43,297 nucleotides of DNA. It comes from Rhodococcus sp. (in: high G+C Gram-positive bacteria). Its GTDB lineage: Bacteria; Actinomycetota; Actinomycetes; Mycobacteriales; Mycobacteriaceae. Below, piece after piece: positions 1 to 7,691 of the stretch (its first letter is position 1; each line of letters starts with the position of its first letter). A program made the position numbers and the translations under genes. The stretch spans positions 1 to 43,297 of the forward strand of contig SEEV01000013.1 of NCBI GenBank assembly GCA_004211695.1, given 5' to 3'. The notes under the pieces are model-generated. The model saw nothing but the letters and a program-made list of their open reading frames with translations. It was not told the origin of the DNA and did not search any database.

Positions 1-312
1 GAGCGGGCCGATTCCTTCCGGGCGCACCTGCAGACCGCGCTGACCGTGCACGCCACTTTGGTCGGGCAGCAACAGAACGCGGAGATGCATCACCTCACCG
101 AGGCCAGCGTCGCCCAGAACGAGGAGGTCAAGAAGATCTCCGCCTGGGCCGCGATCCTGTTCGCCCCCACCCTGGTCGGCACCATCTACGGGATGAACTT
201 CGACCACATGCCCGAACTGCACTGGGTCACCGGCTACCCGGTCGCGCTGGCCCTGATGCTGATCACCTCCCTCGCCCTGTTCGCGGTATTCAAACGTCAG
301 CGCTGGCTGTAG
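1..312 (+). CDS. corA: CorA-type Mg2+ transporter, C-terminal end (5' partial)
   Basis: The reading frame is open from base 1, so this is the end of a gene that begins outside the window. The visible 103 residues hold the last part of the cytoplasmic helix and the two membrane helices of a CorA-family channel. The signature YGMNF lies at the end of the first helix, followed by the usual acidic loop (MPELHW) and a short basic tail ending KRQRWL. CorA forms a pentameric Mg2+ channel gated by intracellular Mg2+. A complete relative lies about 1.2 kb downstream (1544-2884) and shares the GMNF-MPELHW loop, so the window has two CorA paralogues. Confidence 0.93.
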   Translation, partial: ERADSFRAHLQTALTVHATLVGQQQNAEMHHLTEASVAQNEEVKKISAWAAILFAPTLVGTIYGMNFDHMPELHWVTGYPVALALMLITSLALFAVFKRQRWL

Positions 313-332
313 AAGAGAAAAGAAGAGCCACG

Positions 333-467
333 ATGACCCTCGATCGCCACCCCCGGTACCCCGACGCCGCGGCCGGCAGCCGCGGTGACCGGGCCGAATC
401 CTGGTCCGCCATGCGCGGTGACCGGCCCGCACCCTGGTCCGCCGCCGCGACGGCGGTGTACCGGTGA
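333..467 (+). CDS. Small ORF (44 aa) coupled to the VWA gene
   Basis: An ATG at 333 follows an AGAAGAG ribosome-site-like stretch and opens 44 codons whose TGA overlaps the GTG of the next gene (GTGA at 464-467), so translational coupling is likely. The protein has no membrane segment or known domain. Its middle is an 11-residue imperfect repeat, SRGDRAESWSA followed by MRGDRPAPWSA, coded by a 33-bp direct repeat. The coding case rests on the overlap, the start context and the repeat unit being a multiple of three. No function can be assigned. Confidence 0.5.
   Translation: MTLDRHPRYPDAAAGSRGDRAESWSAMRGDRPAPWSAAATAVYR
381..446 (+). repeat. 33-bp imperfect tandem repeat, two units
   Basis: Units at 381-413 and 414-446 match at about 27 of 33 positions. 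Both begin CGCGGTGACCGG and contain CCTGGTCCGCC. The period equals 11 codons and keeps the small ORF at 333-467 open. Confidence 0.7.
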
Positions 468-1444
468 CGTTCCCCGAGTTCCGTTCGCCGTGGTGGCTGC
501 TGTTCGCCGGCACCGCGTTCGCGCTCGCGGCCGGGTACGTGCTGGTGCAGCGGTGGCGGCACCGCAACACCCTGCGGTTCACCAACCTCGCGCTCCTCGA
601 GAAGGTCGCACCGCACCGCCCCGGCCCGAAACGGCACCTCCCGGTCGCGTTGATGGTGATCGGACTGCTGCTGCTGGCGGTCGCGTTGGCCGGGCCCACC
701 GCCGCCCAGAAGGTCCCCCGCAACCGGGCCATCGTCGTCCTGGTGATCGACGTGTCCCTGTCGATGCAGGCCACCGATGTGACACCGTCCCGGATCGCGG
801 TGGCGCAGGAGGCCGCCAAGGCCTTCGCCGACGACCTGACCCCGGGGATCAACCTCGGGCTGGTGGCCTTCTCCGGCACCGCCTCGGTGCTGGTGGCGCC
901 CACCACCGAGCGGGAAGCGGTCAAGCGGGCGATCGACCGGCTGCAGCTGAGCGAGCGGACCGCGCCCGGCGAGGGCATCTTCGCCGCCCTGGGGTCCATC
1001 GACACCCTGGCCGCCGTCCTCGGCGGCAGCGATCAAACCCCGCCCGCGCACATCGTGTTGATGTCCGACGGCAAACAGACGGTCCCGGAGAGCCCGGACG
1101 ATCCGCGCGGCGGGTACACCGCGGCCCGGCTGGCCCACGACAAGGGGGTGCCGGTCTCCACCATTTCCTTCGGCACCCGCCACGGCACCGTCGCCATCGA
1201 GAACGAACGCATCCCGGTCCCGGTCGACGACGACGGGCTGCGGGAGATCGCCCGGCTCGGCGGCGGGTCGTTCTTCACCGCCTCCAGTCTGGACGAGCTC
1301 CGCTCGGTCTACGACACTTTGCAGGAGCAGATCGGGTACGAGATCACCCGCGGCGACGCCAGCCGGACCTGGCTGGTCGCCGGCTCCCTGTTCGTCTCCG
1401 CCGCCGCAGGCGCCGGTCTCGCCCTGAACCGTCGCATCCCCTGA
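464..1444 (+). CDS. Membrane-anchored von Willebrand factor A domain protein (Rv1481/BatA-like)
   Basis: A 326-residue protein with an N-terminal membrane helix (about residues 10-28), a second helix (about 60-78), then a VWA domain. The metal-ion-dependent adhesion site is intact: D96-x-S98-x-S100 in VIDVSLSM, with a later MSDG aspartate. A third hydrophobic segment lies near the C-terminus. This matches the mycobacterial Rv1481 type (formerly UPF0353), which usually sits with MoxR-type AAA ATPases and DUF58 proteins. Here those partners are absent and the neighbours are corA genes. The GTG at 464 overlaps the stop of the preceding small ORF. A chaperone or metal-insertion role is known for some relatives but not shown here. 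Confidence 0.9.
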   Translation: MTFPEFRSPWWLLFAGTAFALAAGYVLVQRWRHRNTLRFTNLALLEKVAPHRPGPKRHLPVALMVIGLLLLAVALAGPTAAQKVPRNRAIVVLVIDVSLSMQATDVTPSRIAVAQEAAKAFADDLTPGINLGLVAFSGTASVLVAPTTEREAVKRAIDRLQLSERTAPGEGIFAALGSIDTLAAVLGGSDQTPPAHIVLMSDGKQTVPESPDDPRGGYTAARLAHDKGVPVSTISFGTRHGTVAIENERIPVPVDDDGLREIARLGGGSFFTASSLDELRSVYDTLQEQIGYEITRGDASRTWLVAGSLFVSAAAGAGLALNRRIP

Positions 1445-1543
1445 CACCGGGTGTCGGGGCATCCCCGCCGTCCACCCCGCACCCTGCTACCGTCCCGACC
1501 ACCCACCGACTGTTCCGACTACCCACCGCAGACAGGGGCTGAT

Positions 1544-2884
1544 ATGGGTTGGACCACCGACGACGGTGCGCACGAGGGCCGGGCGGTCGCCGTCGCTCCC
1601 GACGGACGCGGCTCGATCGGATTCAACCGCGGCGAGGTGCTGTTGCCCGGCGGCGACCGCATCCCCGAGGCGGAGGTGGTGGGCTGGCGCGGTCAATGCG
1701 GCTGCGGCTGGACCGGTCCGCACTGGACACGGGTCCCCGACCCGGATCGGGCCGACCGTACCCGGCGGGAGGTGTTCCACCCCGACGGCCCGGCGGATCC
1801 GGAGCTCGAGAACCGGATCCGGTCGGAGTGGGAGGCGCACGTCGCCTCCGCCGACACCACGGCCGATTCCGCGCGCGTGCCACGATCGCCGACGGTCGTG
1901 AACTGCGCCGTCTATGTCGACGGGGTACGGCTGCCCGGCCGGTGGAGCCACACCGACGCGTATGCCGAGGTGCGGGCCCGCGGCGCCGGGTTCGTGTGGC
2001 TCGGCCTCTTCGAACCCGGTACCGAGCAGCTCAGGGATGTCGCCGAGACGTTCGGGTTGCACGAGCTGGCCGTGGAGGACGCCCTGGAGGCGCACCAGCG
2101 GCCGAAGATCGAGCGTTACGACGACACCCTGTTCGCGGTGCTCAAGACGGTGCACTACGTCGAGCACGAGTCACCGACCACGGCCAACGAGATCGTCGAG
2201 ACCGGCGAGATCATGGCCTTTCTCGGCGCGGACTTCGTCGTCACCGTCCGGCACGGGCAGCGCTCGGCGCTGCATCATCTGCGGGCCTGGCTCGAGGCCG
2301 ACCCCGAGCGGCTCGCGCTCGGGCCGGCGGTGGTGCTGCACGCGATCGCCGATCACATCGTCGACGACTACCTCGCGGTCACCCGATCCGTGGAGACCGA
2401 TCTCGACGTCCTCGAATCGATGGTCTTCGATCCGGCCACCCCGATCGGGGTGGAACCGTTGTACCTGATGAAGCGGGAGATCATCGAAATGCGCCGGGCG
2501 GTACTGCCACTCGCCGCACCGATGCACCGACTGGCCGCCGTGACGACCCCGGCGGTGCCGAAGAAGGTGCGCTCGCACTTCCGCGACGTCGACGATCACC
2601 TGAGCACCGTGACCGACCGGATCGCGAACTTCGACGTCCTGCTGACCACCCTGGTGGACGCGACGTTGGCCACCGTGGCGGTGCAGCAGAACAGCGACAT
2701 GCGCAAGATCACCGCGTGGGCCGCGATCATCGCCGTGATCACCAGCGTGGTGGGCGTGTACGGCATGAACTTCGACTTCATGCCCGAACTGCATTGGAAG
2801 TACGGATATCCGATGGTGTTGGCGGTGATCGCCGCGGTGTCGGTATACCTGTATCGCACCTTCTCCCGTAACAAGTGGTTGTAG
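1544..2884 (+). CDS. corA: CorA-family Mg2+ transporter with an extra N-terminal domain
   Basis: I chose the ATG at 1544 because it follows an AGGGG ribosome site (about 1534-1538); an upstream in-frame start at 1451 would run back to the preceding gene. The 446-residue product has about 110 residues not typical of CorA, containing a paired-cysteine motif (QCGCGWTGPHW) and a charged stretch. The CorA body begins near VVNCAVYVDGVRLPG. The C-terminus has two membrane helices with the diagnostic GMN (407-409) and the loop FMPELHW. It should conduct Mg2+ or related divalent ions as a pentamer. The N-terminal domain may bind metal through its cysteines or be a protein-interaction module; that is inference. 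Confidence 0.93.
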   Translation: MGWTTDDGAHEGRAVAVAPDGRGSIGFNRGEVLLPGGDRIPEAEVVGWRGQCGCGWTGPHWTRVPDPDRADRTRREVFHPDGPADPELENRIRSEWEAHVASADTTADSARVPRSPTVVNCAVYVDGVRLPGRWSHTDAYAEVRARGAGFVWLGLFEPGTEQLRDVAETFGLHELAVEDALEAHQRPKIERYDDTLFAVLKTVHYVEHESPTTANEIVETGEIMAFLGADFVVTVRHGQRSALHHLRAWLEADPERLALGPAVVLHAIADHIVDDYLAVTRSVETDLDVLESMVFDPATPIGVEPLYLMKREIIEMRRAVLPLAAPMHRLAAVTTPAVPKKVRSHFRDVDDHLSTVTDRIANFDVLLTTLVDATLATVAVQQNSDMRKITAWAAIIAVITSVVGVYGMNFDFMPELHWKYGYPMVLAVIAAVSVYLYRTFSRNKWL

Positions 2885-2911
2885 CCGGGCCGAACGGAGG
2901 AAAGGCGCGTG

Positions 2912-3037
2912 ATGAAGCGGTGGCTGAGAAAGCCGTGGTTCTGGCTCCTGGCCGTCGCGGTGGCCTGGATCGTGCTCGTCACGGTGCAGATCGCGATGGG
3001 GATGGGCGGCACCCCCGGTGGGGGCGGCGCCCCCTGA
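2912..3037 (+). CDS. Small single-span membrane protein (41 aa)
   Basis: ATG at 2912 (or GTG at 2909) lies behind a good GGAGG ribosome site at 2896-2900, 25 bp after the corA stop. The product has a basic start (MKRWLRKPW), one hydrophobic helix of about 18 residues and a Gly/Pro-rich tail. The position suggests co-transcription with corA. It could be a small accessory peptide of the transporter, but there is no family match I recognise. Confidence 0.6.
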   Translation: MKRWLRKPWFWLLAVAVAWIVLVTVQIAMGMGGTPGGGGAP

Positions 3038-3290
3038 CAGGGCCCGGTCCCACCGGCCCGGGCGTCCCGTTTCCGGCACCCTCTCACAGGGCCGGAGCGG
3101 GTGGGCTCCGGACGCGATCCTGGGTGGTGGGTGCGTCAAGAGCGCGTCGGTTTCGGCGGACTCGGTGTCAAGGGATCGCCAAGACAAGCGTTAGCAGGAC
3201 GCCTCAGGGGTAGGTGTGGAGGTGGGTCCGCACCGCACCCGGTACGGACCGCCACCGAAGGTGGGCATTCGAGGAGGGAGCGGGTTGCTC

Positions 3291-3653
3291 ATGACTCGTA
3301 TCCGGTGGTGGCCGCGACACGCGTCGCCCCGTCGCGCGGCGTCACCGGCCGCGGATTCCTACCCGGACCTACGAGAACGCCTGCCCGCGGAGTTGCGTGA
3401 CCAACCCGACGACCAGATCCCGCTGTTGTGGCTGGCGTGGTCCGAAGCCCGGTCCGGATACGACGCCGGCCACCTGATCCGCACCTTCCAGCTGGCCCCG
3501 GGGCTCGCGCATCGACTCGTCGACCTCGCGCACGAGCGGCACCGCGAAGATCGACTCGCCGACGGGACGGTGCGGCCGCCGCGTGCCGAGGATCCGGGTG
3601 GCCCGGAGCGCAGGCGAAAACCCCCGACACTCGGCGCAGCCAACCACGGGTGA
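3291..3653 (+). CDS. Conserved small protein, copy 1 (LVDLAHER family)
   Basis: ATG at 3291 is preceded by a GGAGGGAG ribosome site. The 120-residue product has a basic N-terminus, a central acidic/hydrophobic core and a basic, low-complexity tail. The core (about residues 45-80) reads WSEARSGYDAGHLIRT, then a hydrophobic stretch ending HRLVDLAHER. The same core recurs at 11946-12062, so this is a paralogous family inside the window. No known domain is recognised; the core is predicted helical. It lies directly upstream of the M-box leader on the same strand. Upstream, CGTCAAG and TGTCAAG occur 32 bp apart (about 3134 and 3166), which resembles but does not equal the paired boxes described elsewhere in the window. 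Confidence 0.6.
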   Translation: MTRIRWWPRHASPRRAASPAADSYPDLRERLPAELRDQPDDQIPLLWLAWSEARSGYDAGHLIRTFQLAPGLAHRLVDLAHERHREDRLADGTVRPPRAEDPGGPERRRKPPTLGAANHG

Positions 3654-3773
3654 CGGTCAGCACACGGATCGGGCCCTGCCGGCACCGCGAACAGTGCCCG
3701 CGTGGTGGCGTCGGCCGAGCACACCGACACTGTTCTCACACAGCCGATGTCGGCGCGTTCTGCCGATCCGCGG

Positions 3774-3803
3774 TTGCGCGGGTATCCGGTCGGGGTGTTT
3801 ACT
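3774..3803 (+). promoter_or_regulatory. Possible promoter of the M-box transcript
   Basis: TTGCGC (3774-3779) and TTTACT (3798-3803) are separated by 18 bp and lie about 20 bp before the first conserved M-box bases. The match to a primary sigma-factor promoter is only fair; position is the main support. Confidence 0.35.
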
Positions 3804-3821
3804 GTGCCGTGCAAGGTGCCA

Positions 3822-3983
3822 TCGTTCGCTGAGGCTCCTTCGCGGATACAGGCCAGCGACCCCGAACGTCGAGAGACGCCCCGGGTCAGGACAGGCTTCC
3901 CCGGCTTAAGGGGTCGCCCCGATTGGCTCCCGACCGATGGTTGGGTGACGCCGCGAAGTGCCAAAGGTCTTACGAGGAGAGGT
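3822..3983 (+). promoter_or_regulatory. M-box (ykoK leader) Mg2+ riboswitch
   Basis: The stretch carries the conserved blocks of the M-box aptamer in the right order: GCTGAGGCTCCTT, GGATACAGGCC, CGTCGAGAGACGCC (a complete short hairpin), GGGTC, GGCTTAAGGGG, then GACGCCGCGAAGTGCCAAAGG closing the fold. M-box RNAs bind several Mg2+ ions and repress downstream genes when Mg2+ is plentiful; in bacteria they control corA, mgtE, mgtA and similar genes. Here the downstream genes are a short leader ORF, an MgtC-type domain protein and an ABC transporter. A strong hairpin follows at once (3977-4011). 5' and 3' limits are approximate. Confidence 0.88.
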
Positions 3984-4011
3984 GCCTCCGGCGTCCGGTG
4001 CCGGTCCTCTC
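3977..4011 (+). terminator. Hairpin directly after the M-box (expression-platform candidate)
   Basis: GAGAGG (3977-3982) pairs with CCTCTC (4006-4011), and inside it CCGGC (3988-3992) pairs with GCCGG (4000-4004). The only U-rich trace is the TT that follows, as is common for actinobacterial terminators. It overlaps the 3' edge of the aptamer, so mutually exclusive folding with the M-box closing stem is plausible. Confidence 0.55.
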
Positions 4012-4045
4012 TTGCGGCGCTCGGCCGAGCGAAGGGAGGTTGTCG

Positions 4046-4126
4046 ATGAGTGACGGCAGTCATAGTCCGCATCTACCGATAGCCCCCACCGCATCGCGCC
4101 GACGGCCGGCACCCGCGCGGGTATAG
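4046..4126 (+). CDS. Pro/Arg-rich leader peptide ORF (26 aa), mgtL-like in position and composition
   Basis: ATG at 4046 has a near-perfect GGGAGG ribosome site at 4034-4039, itself just behind a 14-bp palindrome (CGCTCGGCCGAGCG). The 26-codon ORF ends at TAG 4124-4126. Its second half is rich in proline and arginine (SPHLPIAP, then SRRRPAPARV). In Salmonella, the mgtA and mgtCBR leaders encode short proline-rich peptides (MgtL, MgtP) whose translation controls downstream transcription. The present ORF lies between an M-box and an MgtC-like gene, and a perfect hairpin (4157-4176) follows 30 bp later. A regulatory leader is therefore the leading reading. Homology to MgtL is not claimed, only analogy. 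Confidence 0.55.
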   Translation: MSDGSHSPHLPIAPTASRRRPAPARV

Positions 4127-4156
4127 CACCCACCGCGCTCAGGTAGTCCTGGCCCG

Positions 4157-4176
4157 GTCGCGGTGTGCACCGCGAC
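4157..4176 (+). promoter_or_regulatory. Perfect hairpin between leader ORF and MgtC-like gene
   Basis: GTCGCGGTG (4157-4165) and CACCGCGAC (4168-4176) are perfect complements with only two bases between. The hairpin ends three bases before the AGGAG ribosome site (4180-4184) of the gene at 4191, so it could gate translation initiation or act as an attenuator coupled to the leader peptide. Confidence 0.5.
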
Positions 4177-4190
4177 TCAGGAGCCGACGC

Positions 4191-4397
4191 ATGGTCTGGA
4201 ATCCCCATGGCATCAACCTCTTTCACCTCACCGCGACCGAGGGACGCGTCGAGGTGCGGGCGGACCTGCTCGGCGACCAGCGGGACGACCGGCCGATGGA
4301 GTCCGCGGTCAGCCGGCTCGGCCTCGAACCGTCGGTGACCCGTGTGCGCTGGCAGATCCGCAGCAACCGACCAGGAGAAATGGGGGCCGACGCATGA
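4191..4397 (+). CDS. Stand-alone MgtC/SapB-type C-terminal (ACT-like) domain protein
   Basis: ATG at 4191 has AGGAG seven bases upstream and the stop overlaps the next start (ATGA at 4394-4397). The 68-residue product has no membrane span. Its sequence (RVEVRADLLG, DDRPMESAVSRLGLEP, VTRVRWQI) resembles the last half of the soluble regulatory domain of MgtC/SapB membrane proteins, where an ACT-like fold ends in a similar RLSLEP-V-VRW stretch. Coupling to the permease, and control by a Mg2+ riboswitch, suggest it senses or signals on behalf of the ABC transporter. The MgtC assignment is from memory of the family and is moderate; a trimmed relic of mgtC is the alternative. Confidence 0.55.
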   Translation: MVWNPHGINLFHLTATEGRVEVRADLLGDQRDDRPMESAVSRLGLEPSVTRVRWQIRSNRPGEMGADA

Positions 4398-6130
4398 ACG
4401 TGCTGCGTTCCTACCCGACCCGCGACGTCCTGGATCGGCCCCGCGCCCGTTGGGCCGACGTCGCGGTGTTCCTCGGTGCCGCGGTGCTGTTGTGGCTGAT
4501 CATCGAGGTGTCATCCGGGTTGAACGTCCCGTTCGACGAGACCACCGCACCGTCGACGGTGTCCACCGACCCGGCGCAGCTGCCCTACTACGCCGCCCGG
4601 TCGCTACTGCGCATGTTCATCGCGCTGGGGCTCTCGCTGGTGTTCACCTTCGTCTACGCCACGACCGCGGCCCGCTCGCGCCGGGCGCGGAAGGTGATGC
4701 TGCCGCTCCTGGACATCCTGCAGTCGGTGCCGATCCTGGGATTCTTGTCGGTGACGATCACCGGTTTCATCGCCCTGTTCCCCGGATCGCAACTCGGCCT
4801 CGAGTGTGCGTCGATCTTCGCGATCTTCACCTCGCAGGCATGGAACATGACCTTTGCCTTCTACCACAGCCTGTCGTCGCAGCCACGCGAACTCGACGAG
4901 GCGGCCCGGAATCTGAGATTGTCACGGTGGCAACGGTTCTGGCGGGTCGACGTGCCCAGCGGCATGATCCCCCTGGTCTGGAACGGCATGATGAGTTTCG
5001 GCGGCGGCTGGTTCTTCCTCGTCGCCTCCGAGGCGCTGTCGGTCAACAACCACAGCTACGCGCTGCCCGGGATCGGCTCGTACGTCGCGTCGGCCACCGA
5101 CGAAGGCGACCTGGGCAAGGTGTTCCTGGCGATCGGGGTCATGGTGGTCATGGTGGTCGGGGTCAACGTGCTGTTCTGGCGCCCGCTGACCGCGTGGACG
5201 GAACGGTTCCGGGTCGAGGAGTCCGAGGCCGTCGAAGCGCCACGGAGCCTGGTACTGAACGTGCTCCGCCGCTCCCACGTCCCGGCGCTGATGGGCCGCG
5301 TGTTCGGCCCGGTCGTCGCACCGCTGGATCGGATCATGGCGGTGTTCGGGCTCGCCGAACACCCGCTGCGGATCTCACTGCGGCGTCGGCGTGCCGGTGA
5401 CGTGGTGTTCGCCGGCGCGGTGACCGCGGCAATCGGGTACGGGGTCGCCCGCGCGGTCGGTTACATCTCCTCGACCGTCGGCTTCGGCGAGGTCGGGCAC
5501 GCACTGGGTTTGGGCCTGGTGACCTTCGGCCGGGTGGTGATCCTGGTCGTGTTCGCCACCGCGGTATGGGTTCCGATCGGGGTGTGGATCGGGTTGAACC
5601 CGAGAGTGTCCCGGCTGGCCCAGCCGGTGGTGCAGGTACTGGCCAGTTTCCCGGCGAACTTCCTGTTCCCGGTCGCGACCGCCGTGCTGGTCTCGACCGG
5701 CATCAGCCTGAACTGGGGCGGCATCGTGCTGATGAGCCTGGGCGCCCAGTGGTACATCCTGTTCAACGTCATCGCCGGCGCCAGCGCCGTGCCCAACGAT
5801 CTGCGGGAGGCCGCGGCGAATCTGCAGCTGCCCCGGAAGCTGTGGTGGCGCAGGCTGATCCTGCCCGCGATCTTCCCCAGCTACGTCACCGGGGGCATCA
5901 CCGCCGCCGGCGGCGCCTGGAACGCCTCGATCGTCGCCGAGGTCGTCAGCTACGGTTCGACCACCCTGGTCGCGACCGGTCTGGGCGCCTACATCGCGGA
6001 GGCAACCCGCGACGGTGACGCGCCGAGAATTCTCGTCGGCGTCGTCGTCATGAGCTTCTACGTGGTGGGCCTCAACCGGCTGTTCTGGCGGCGCCTCTAC
6101 GACCTCGCGCAGCGCCGCTACGCGCTCTGA
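4394..6130 (+). CDS. ABC transporter permease, two fused NitT/TauT-type domains
   Basis: The ATG at 4394 overlaps the preceding stop; an in-frame upstream start at 4163 would run through the preceding gene. The 578-residue protein has two BPD-type permease halves joined by a cytoplasmic linker (around residues 270-330). Each half has an EAA loop for docking the ATPase: DEAARNLRLSRWQRFWRVD near residue 166 and REAAANLQLPRKLWWRRL near 471. About ten to twelve membrane segments are visible. The closest general family is nitrate/sulfonate/bicarbonate permeases, but fused two-domain members are usually of unknown substrate. No periplasmic binding protein gene lies nearby. Riboswitch control points to Mg2+ or a Mg2+-linked solute; substrate is inference. 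Confidence 0.88.
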   Translation: MNVLRSYPTRDVLDRPRARWADVAVFLGAAVLLWLIIEVSSGLNVPFDETTAPSTVSTDPAQLPYYAARSLLRMFIALGLSLVFTFVYATTAARSRRARKVMLPLLDILQSVPILGFLSVTITGFIALFPGSQLGLECASIFAIFTSQAWNMTFAFYHSLSSQPRELDEAARNLRLSRWQRFWRVDVPSGMIPLVWNGMMSFGGGWFFLVASEALSVNNHSYALPGIGSYVASATDEGDLGKVFLAIGVMVVMVVGVNVLFWRPLTAWTERFRVEESEAVEAPRSLVLNVLRRSHVPALMGRVFGPVVAPLDRIMAVFGLAEHPLRISLRRRRAGDVVFAGAVTAAIGYGVARAVGYISSTVGFGEVGHALGLGLVTFGRVVILVVFATAVWVPIGVWIGLNPRVSRLAQPVVQVLASFPANFLFPVATAVLVSTGISLNWGGIVLMSLGAQWYILFNVIAGASAVPNDLREAAANLQLPRKLWWRRLILPAIFPSYVTGGITAAGGAWNASIVAEVVSYGSTTLVATGLGAYIAEATRDGDAPRILVGVVVMSFYVVGLNRLFWRRLYDLAQRRYAL

Positions 6131-6158
6131 CCGAACCTACGAAGACCAGGAGATTCCC

Positions 6159-7502
6159 ATGGTGATCGACTCCATCGCCGCCGACAGCGTGCTCATCGAC
6201 GTCGCCGCGGTCAGCAAGAGCTTCCCCGGATCCGCCGGCGACGAGCTGCGTGTCCTCGACAACATCGACCTGCAGCTGCGATCCGGCGAGATCGTGGCGC
6301 TGCTCGGTCGGTCCGGCTCCGGCAAGTCCACCCTGCTGCGCGCCATCGCCGGCCTGATCGCACCGACCAGCGGCACCGTCCGGTACCGCGGCACCGAACT
6401 GGGCGGCGCCAACCCGGGGGCGGCGCTGGTGTTCCAGTCCTTCGCGCTGATGCCGTGGCTCACCGTGCAGGACAACGTCGAGCTCGGCCTCGCCGCCCGC
6501 AACGTGCCCAAAACAGAGCGGCGCGAACGCGCCCTCGCCGCGATCGACATGATCGGTCTCGACGGCTTCGAATCCGCTTACCCGAAGGAACTGTCCGGCG
6601 GCATGCGCCAGCGTGTCGGGTTCGCCCGCGCTCTCGTCCTCGAGCCCGACCTGCTGCTGATGGACGAACCGTTCTCCGCCCTCGACGTCCTCACCGCCGA
6701 GAACCTGCGCACCGAACTGGTGAGCCTGTGGAACACCGAGGGCTTTCCCACCAAGGCCATCTGCATTGTCACCCACAACATCGAGGAAGCCGTCCAACTC
6801 GCCGACCGCGTGATCGTGCTCGGCGCCAACCCCGGCCGGATCCTCGCCGAGGTCCCCGTCACCCTTCCCCGCCCCCGCGACCGCCGCGCGGCAGCGTTCG
6901 AGGCGTTGGTCGACCAGCTCTACGGGCTGCTCACCGGCCGCGCACCCGACCGGGCCGGGCCGGAACCCACCGAGGCCACCCCCACCGGGCACCCGCTGCC
7001 CGCCGCGTCGGTCGGCGGACTCGCGGGTCTCGTCGAGATCGTCTACGCCCGAGGCGGTCACATCGGACTGCCCGACATTGCCGCCGAGTTGAACTTCGAA
7101 ATCGACGACCTCCTCCCGTTGGTCGACGCGGCCGCCATGCTCGACCTGATCACCGTCGGCGGCGGTGAGCTCTCCCTCACCGACACCGGCGCGCGGTTCA
7201 CCACCGCCGACATCCAACACAGCAAACAGCTCTTCGCCGTTCAGGCCCGGCGCCGCGCACCCCTGGTCCGCACCATCTGCACGGCGCTCGCCGGCAGCGC
7301 CGACGGCAATCTCAAGGCCGGATTCTTCCTCGACCTGCTGCGCCGCGGATTCTCCGCAGACGACGCCCACCAGCAACTCGACACCGCCGTCGACTGGGGC
7401 CGCTACGCCGAACTCTACGACTACGACACCACCAGCGACCAGATCACCGCCGACCCCGCGGCGGGACTGCACAACCCCGGTATGACCGGAACCCGATCGT
7501 AG
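6159..7502 (+). CDS. ABC transporter ATPase with C-terminal AAA-associated domain
   Basis: ATG at 6159 follows an AGGAG site, 28 bp after the permease stop. The 447-residue protein has a complete ATPase: Walker A GRSGSGKS (50-57), Q-loop VFQSF, signature LSGGMRQR, Walker B LLLMDEP and a switch histidine in IVTHN. From about residue 290 a second domain follows that is seen in some NitT/TauT-type ATPases (AAA-associated C-terminal domain), winged-helix-like in appearance. This C-terminal domain may sense substrate or regulate turnover. With the fused permease it forms a two-gene transporter, M-box controlled. Confidence 0.9.
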   Translation: MVIDSIAADSVLIDVAAVSKSFPGSAGDELRVLDNIDLQLRSGEIVALLGRSGSGKSTLLRAIAGLIAPTSGTVRYRGTELGGANPGAALVFQSFALMPWLTVQDNVELGLAARNVPKTERRERALAAIDMIGLDGFESAYPKELSGGMRQRVGFARALVLEPDLLLMDEPFSALDVLTAENLRTELVSLWNTEGFPTKAICIVTHNIEEAVQLADRVIVLGANPGRILAEVPVTLPRPRDRRAAAFEALVDQLYGLLTGRAPDRAGPEPTEATPTGHPLPAASVGGLAGLVEIVYARGGHIGLPDIAAELNFEIDDLLPLVDAAAMLDLITVGGGELSLTDTGARFTTADIQHSKQLFAVQARRRAPLVRTICTALAGSADGNLKAGFFLDLLRRGFSADDAHQQLDTAVDWGRYAELYDYDTTSDQITADPAAGLHNPGMTGTRS

Positions 7503-7691
7503 GGGACACCGCCCACGGGCGGGCGGCAACCTGATCCGACTCAGTCCGTGACAAGACCTCCGCCATGGCGATGAAGACGACCGGCGCACACCCGCGGTCG
7601 GCCCGGGCTGCATCGCCTCCCACGGTTTGGGTCCGGTCGCCGTCGCGCCGCGGCAGGATGGGATGCGGATCCGAAAAATGAGGAGCGCGCC

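Noticed and set aside
7503..7691. Possible riboswitch before kup
   Set aside because: I looked for ydaO and M-box blocks and found none in order.
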